Source of the DNA: Gemmatimonadota bacterium
GTDB taxonomy: Bacteria > Gemmatimonadota > Gemmatimonadetes > Longimicrobiales > Gaopeijiaceae
Assembly: GCA_003562075.1 (NCBI GenBank)
Contig: PWWP01000268.1
Location: 1-43,568, forward strand
Reading direction: 5' to 3'
Length of the DNA stretch: 43,568 nucleotides
Positions 40,568-43,568 of this stretch are shown piece by piece. Under the pieces are notes generated by a model, which searched no databases, was not told where the DNA came from, and worked only from the letters and a program-made list of their open reading frames with translations. Position numbers and translations under genes: made by a program. Numbering within the stretch: position 1 is the stretch's first letter; the number at the start of each line of letters is the position of its first letter.

Positions 40568-42547
40568 TCAGTTCGAGCCTCGGGTCCCTGTACGCCACAG
40601 GAGTTCGGTTCCTGCACCTTCCGGCGAAACCCGGATGTAGCCCTGCATCTCCTGGTGGAGAGCTGAGCAGAAGGCGGTGCAGTAGAAGGGGTAGATTCCG
40701 GTTCGGGTGGGTACCCACTTCAGCGTCTTGGTTTGTCCGGGAGCCAGGAGGATCTCGGCGTTCTGGGCTCCTTTGATGGCGACCCCGTGGACCACATCCC
40801 AGTCCTGCTCCAGGTTGGTCAGGTGGAGGTAGACCGTGTCGCCTACGTGGACTCCCTCGATGTTGTCGGGGGTGAAGTGGCTCCGGATGCTGGTCATGTA
40901 GATCCGGACCACATTTCCGTCCCGTTCCACTCTGGCCTCACCGGGCCGGCGGGTCACGTGGGGGTGCTGGTTGTCCGCCATCTCATAGATCCGCTGGCTG
41001 TTGGGCGAAAGCAGATCGGCCCGGATGGCCTGGGCATAGTGGGGCTCCCCGATGGTGGGGAAGTCCTTTAGCAGCACCATCTCGTCGCCGGACACGTCAT
41101 ACAGCTGGGCCGGGTGGTTCTGCTTGGGGCCTACCGGGAGGAACCGGTCCCGGGCCGTCTTGGTGAGACCCACCAGGTACCGGGGATCCGGATCCTGGGT
41201 GTCTCCACCGGTGAGCATGAGGTGTCCGATGGAGTAATAGGCGTCGATTCGGTCCACCACCTCGAAGGTCTCCAGCGACCATTTCACGATCTCCGAAGAG
41301 ATGTAGACCGAGGTGTAGGCGTACCCCCGCCCGTCGAACTCGGTGTGCAGCGGGCCCAGCCCCGGATCCTCAACCTCGCCGACCATGGTGGCCTCGTACT
41401 GGAGCACCGGGATCCCGTCGACAACCTCCTCGAAGGCCTCGTTCTCGATGGCGTCGAGCATCTGGCTGAAGGAGTGGACCGGAATCACCGTGGCCAGCTT
41501 GCCGCCGCCTACGATGTACTCGCCCGTGGGGTCGATGTCCACGCCGTGGGGCGACTTGGGGGTGGGCAGGTAGAAGATGGCACCGGGGATCTCAGACGGA
41601 TCCACCACCCTCACGCCGTCGTGGGCGTCGGAGGTGGCGAGCCCGGTCCCGGGATCGTAGGTGTTGTGGTAGTACTGGCCGGGCATCTCCTGCCCAGCTC
41701 CGTTCTCCACCGCCTCGGCCACCATCCGCCAGTTCACGGCCGCGATGAAGTCCTTGTCGAAGCGGGAGGCTTCGATCTCCAGCAGCGTGTGGGCTTCCTC
41801 CACATTGTACGAGGTGAAGAAGACCCAGTCGCTGGAGGGACCCATCCCGGCTCGGCCCAGGTCGTAGTGGTACGGGGGCACCCGGATCTGGAAGTCCAGC
41901 TCCATGCGTCCGCTCTCCTCGTCCACCTTCACGAACGACAGCAGGCCGTCAAAGTTTTCGCGGTAGGTGTCGATGGGCACGTCCAGGTCCTCTTCAGCGG
42001 GGATGCTGAAGCGGGTGGCCCCCACCAGGTACTCGGTGTTGGAGGTGGGGAAGGAAGAGGCGTGGTTGCCTCCGGTGTTGGGGAGTTCCAGGATCTCCAC
42101 CGTCTCGAACTTCTGGAGGTCGATCCGGGCGATCCGCGGCGTGTTGTTCCCGTTGATGAAGATCCAGCGGCCGTCCGCAATGGCGTCGGTGCGCGAGAAC
42201 TGCGGATGGTGGGAGTCATCCCAGGGAATGAAGCCGTAGCTGGTCTGGAGGAGCGGCTTGGTCTCCTCCGAATAACCGTACCCTGTCTCGGGATCCTGGC
42301 TGAAGACCGGGATCACCTTGAAGAGGCGGGCAGAGGGGAGGCCCCATACGGAGAGCTGACCGCTATAGCCCCCGGAGAAGAATCCGTAGTACTCGTCGTG
42401 ATCCCCGGGGGCCACGTAGACGCGTTCGGCAGCGTCATCCGCCCCGATCACGCCCGTGTCTCCCGGGCATCCGGTGAGGGAGAAACCGAGGATCGCCACC
42501 ACCACGGCGGCGGTCCCCAATTTGATCCCGAAGTGTTCTTTGAACAT
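40568..42547 (-). CDS. nosZ: Nitrous oxide reductase, clade II (Sec-exported lipoprotein type)
   Basis: A 659-residue terminal reductase that converts N2O to N2 outside the inner membrane. The N-terminus is a Sec-type signal ending in the lipobox LTGC (Cys27), not a twin-arginine signal, which marks clade II. The seven CuZ His are all visible: His113 and His114 (DDSHHPQFS), His162 (GGNHAS), His334 (SPHGVD), His401 (LHTEFD), His442 (GHLMLTGGDT) and His503 (EPHYAQ). The C-terminal cupredoxin domain has the CuA set His587 (VVHGVAI), Cys623, Cys627, His631 and Met634 (CTAFCSALHQEM). It is preceded by a cytochrome c gene (66-bp gap), the likely electron donor. Confidence 0.97.
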   Translation of the reverse strand: MFKEHFGIKLGTAAVVVAILGFSLTGCPGDTGVIGADDAAERVYVAPGDHDEYYGFFSGGYSGQLSVWGLPSARLFKVIPVFSQDPETGYGYSEETKPLLQTSYGFIPWDDSHHPQFSRTDAIADGRWIFINGNNTPRIARIDLQKFETVEILELPNTGGNHASSFPTSNTEYLVGATRFSIPAEEDLDVPIDTYRENFDGLLSFVKVDEESGRMELDFQIRVPPYHYDLGRAGMGPSSDWVFFTSYNVEEAHTLLEIEASRFDKDFIAAVNWRMVAEAVENGAGQEMPGQYYHNTYDPGTGLATSDAHDGVRVVDPSEIPGAIFYLPTPKSPHGVDIDPTGEYIVGGGKLATVIPVHSFSQMLDAIENEAFEEVVDGIPVLQYEATMVGEVEDPGLGPLHTEFDGRGYAYTSVYISSEIVKWSLETFEVVDRIDAYYSIGHLMLTGGDTQDPDPRYLVGLTKTARDRFLPVGPKQNHPAQLYDVSGDEMVLLKDFPTIGEPHYAQAIRADLLSPNSQRIYEMADNQHPHVTRRPGEARVERDGNVVRIYMTSIRSHFTPDNIEGVHVGDTVYLHLTNLEQDWDVVHGVAIKGAQNAEILLAPGQTKTLKWVPTRTGIYPFYCTAFCSALHQEMQGYIRVSPEGAGTELLWRTGTRGSN

Positions 42548-42613
42548 GGCCTGACTCCTGTCGACTGCTCTGGACGTGAGGGGCGCGGAGAGCGCACCCC
42601 GTGGGACGATTCG

Positions 42614-43087
42614 TTACTCCTGGGCGATGCGGAGGTACTCCACGATGGCCCGAGCCTGCTCTTCAGAGATGTTCTGATAGGGCATGATCACCGGATAGTC
42701 CCGGAGGAGCTCCTGTATCTCGGGGTGTCGGTTGGCCATCTCGCTGGGATTCATGATCATGTTCATGACGAAGGTGGGGGTCCGGCGATCCAGGATGCCC
42801 CCCAGAGCCGGTCCAACGAAGCTTTCGTCGATCATGTGGCAGGCTTCGCAATTCAGCTCGTAGACGTTCTGGCCTTCCATAGCCAGCTCCTGGTCCACCT
42901 CGTCATCCAGCGTCACCTCTTCGGTGAAGGGACCGATACCGTGCTCCTCCTCGAAGGCGGTGAGGCCATTCTCGGGCTCGTCGCCGTTGGCAGGGCGCCC
43001 ATCGGGATCTTCTCCGCAGGCCGCCAGGGCCGTGAAGAGGAGTGCGCTCAGCATTACCTTCCCGAATCGAGTCATGATGCGTCCCAT
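42614..43087 (-). CDS. c-type cytochrome lipoprotein of the nos cluster
   Basis: A 157-residue mono-heme cytochrome. The N-terminal signal ends in the lipobox LAAC (Cys24), so it is membrane-anchored outside the inner membrane. An acidic linker of about 45 residues follows. The heme motif is Cys80-x2-Cys83-His84 (NCEACHM), and a Met in VIMPYQN is the likely sixth ligand. The final helix ISEEQARAIVEYLRI is typical of class I cytochromes c. It is probably NosC-like, passing electrons to NosZ. ATG 43087 and ATG 43075 are both possible starts, neither with a strong ribosome binding site. It is the first gene of the nos operon. Confidence 0.9.
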   Translation of the reverse strand: MGRIMTRFGKVMLSALLFTALAACGEDPDGRPANGDEPENGLTAFEEEHGIGPFTEEVTLDDEVDQELAMEGQNVYELNCEACHMIDESFVGPALGGILDRRTPTFVMNMIMNPSEMANRHPEIQELLRDYPVIMPYQNISEEQARAIVEYLRIAQE

Positions 43088-43196
43088 GTGGTGATGACGG
43101 TTTGCCTTCCCCCACTGGGGCCGGCGTTCATCTCTGTTCGTAAGGAAAGCTAGGGGTGGAGCCGATTCTGGTCTGTCGGAGAAATGCCGGGACCCA

Positions 43197-43217
43197 CTGT
43201 AGGGTATCTCCCCACAG
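43197..43217. promoter_or_regulatory. Imperfect dyad in the nos / Crp-family divergent region
   Basis: CTGTAGGG and CCCCACAG form an inverted repeat, 7 of 8 pairs, around 5 bp, about 110 bp upstream of the cytochrome gene start. It could be an operator, but it does not match the TGTGA-N6-TCACA site seen near ric. Confidence 0.3.
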
Positions 43218-43221
43218 AAGC

Positions 43222-43297
43222 GGCCGAGCCTCAGGGATGGGGCCGAGAGTCACAGGCGTGGTCGAGATTCACTGACGTGGCCGAGAAGAAAGGAGGT
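43222..43297. repeat. Four 19-bp tandem repeats upstream of the Crp/Fnr-family gene
   Basis: Units begin with GGCCGAG, GGCCGAG, GGTCGAG and GGCCGAG at 43222, 43241, 43260 and 43279, exactly 19 bp apart. Units 2 and 3 agree in 15 of 19 bases (GGCCGAGAGTCACAGGCGT against GGTCGAGATTCACTGACGT). The ribosome binding site AGGAGGT of the regulator gene is the end of unit 4. Confidence 0.7.
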
Positions 43298-43301
43298 AAC
43301 G

Positions 43302-43568
43302 ATGGTAGGGAAGGTCGAAGCACCTGGGACCATGGATCTCCTCCGTGGACTCTCCCTCTTCCGGAGGCTCCCGGACGAGGCTCTCCAGCAGGTTGCCCGG
43401 CAGGTGCTCATCCGTCGGTTTACTCGGAACGCCATGGTCTTCCGGCGGGGAGAGTCGTGTGAGGGGTTCTTCGTGGTGGTCCGAGGGAGGGTCCGGGTGT
43501 ACCGGGCCAACGCCCAGGGTCAGGAGCAGGTCATCCACGGCCAGGGCCCAGGAGATCCCCTGGCCGAA
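43302..43568 (+). CDS. Crp/Fnr-family transcriptional regulator, 3' end outside window
   Basis: The first 89 residues of a regulator with an N-terminal cyclic-nucleotide-binding-type domain. The start has a strong AGGAGGT 4 nt upstream. The sequence MDLLRGLSLFRRLPDEALQQ from residue 11 onward, with VFRRGESCEGFFVVVRGRVRVY after it, is the usual Crp/Fnr opening. No N-terminal Cys cluster of the Fnr type is present in the visible part, so a [4Fe-4S] oxygen sensor is unlikely; a heme- or NO-sensing Dnr-like type or a Crp type are options. The helix-turn-helix is beyond the window. It is divergent from the nos operon, which it probably controls. Confidence 0.85.
   Translation, partial: MVGKVEAPGTMDLLRGLSLFRRLPDEALQQVARQVLIRRFTRNAMVFRRGESCEGFFVVVRGRVRVYRANAQGQEQVIHGQGPGDPLAE

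Noticed and set aside
41114-43153. 679-residue open frame on the plus strand across nosZ and the cytochrome gene
   Set aside because: It is antisense to two certain genes, has low-complexity Gly/Val/Asp/Arg composition and no recognisable motif. Long antisense frames are common at this GC content.
43222-43297. Tandem arrays (also at 16280 and 25212) as CRISPR
   Set aside because: Units of 19-23 bp are directly adjacent with no spacers, and no cas genes are present.
1-43568. tRNA, rRNA and mobile elements
   Set aside because: I looked for TPsiC-like motifs, transposase or integrase frames and terminal inverted repeats and found none that hold up; a manual scan can miss a divergent tRNA.

Overview
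The window is about 43.5 kb of high-GC bacterial chromosome, densely coding on both strands. I see no rRNA, tRNA, insertion sequence, phage gene or CRISPR array. Gene content suggests a Gram-negative, outer-membrane-bearing, respiratory bacterium: several signal-peptide beta-barrel candidates, many lipoproteins, large secreted peptidases, and a clade II (Sec-type) nitrous oxide reductase cluster. The style (S9 peptidase, M28/M24 peptidases, clade II nosZ) fits Gemmatimonadota best. That placement is inference from gene content, not from a marker gene.

Layout. 1-4.8 kb (+): an S9 prolyl oligopeptidase cut by the window edge, a large amidohydrolase and an outer-membrane-like protein, apparently one operon. 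4.8-5.7 kb (-): an ArsR repressor and an AHSA1/SRPBCC protein with a clear candidate operator. 5.9-9.2 kb: an isoprenylcysteine-methyltransferase-like membrane protein, a small methyltransferase, a YaiI/DUF188 protein, a barrel candidate and a tiny lipoprotein. 8.9-9.8 kb (-): an ECF sigma factor with a zinc-type anti-sigma factor. 10-13.2 kb: DoxX-like protein, AhpD-like protein, and a DUF3179 lipoprotein/barrel pair behind a long inverted-repeat leader. 13.3-16.3 kb: alpha/beta hydrolase, DsrE-like protein and an unlisted 47-residue ORF on one side; DoxX and a type III polyketide synthase on the other. 16.4-25.2 kb: a seven-repeat CARDB lipoprotein, a barrel candidate, P5C dehydrogenase, M28 and M24 peptidases, and a DUF3810 membrane protein. 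25.4-31.6 kb: hemG/hemY-type oxidase, hemH and hemE, then thyX and a large methyltransferase.

31.6-43.6 kb is the most coherent part, devoted to nitrogen-oxide respiration and NO defence. On the minus strand, a cytochrome c lipoprotein and nosZ are followed by a membrane protein fused to a NosL-like domain, then nosL, nosD, nosF and nosY, mostly coupled by short start/stop overlaps. A perfect 18-bp hairpin sits between nosZ and the accessory genes. Next to the cluster lie ric (Fe-S repair), a heme-copper-oxidase-like membrane protein with a palindrome over its putative -10, a TIGR04053-type radical SAM/SPASM protein and a CopD-like protein. A Crp/Fnr-family regulator, truncated by the window end, diverges from the nos genes. 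A perfect Crp-type site, TGTGA-N6-TCACA, lies in front of ric at a spacing suited to class II activation. The heme genes could supply the cytochromes.

An unexpected theme is intergenic tandem repeats of 19, 22 and 23 bp in three different gaps, of unrelated sequence, together with several strong GC-rich hairpins used as terminators.
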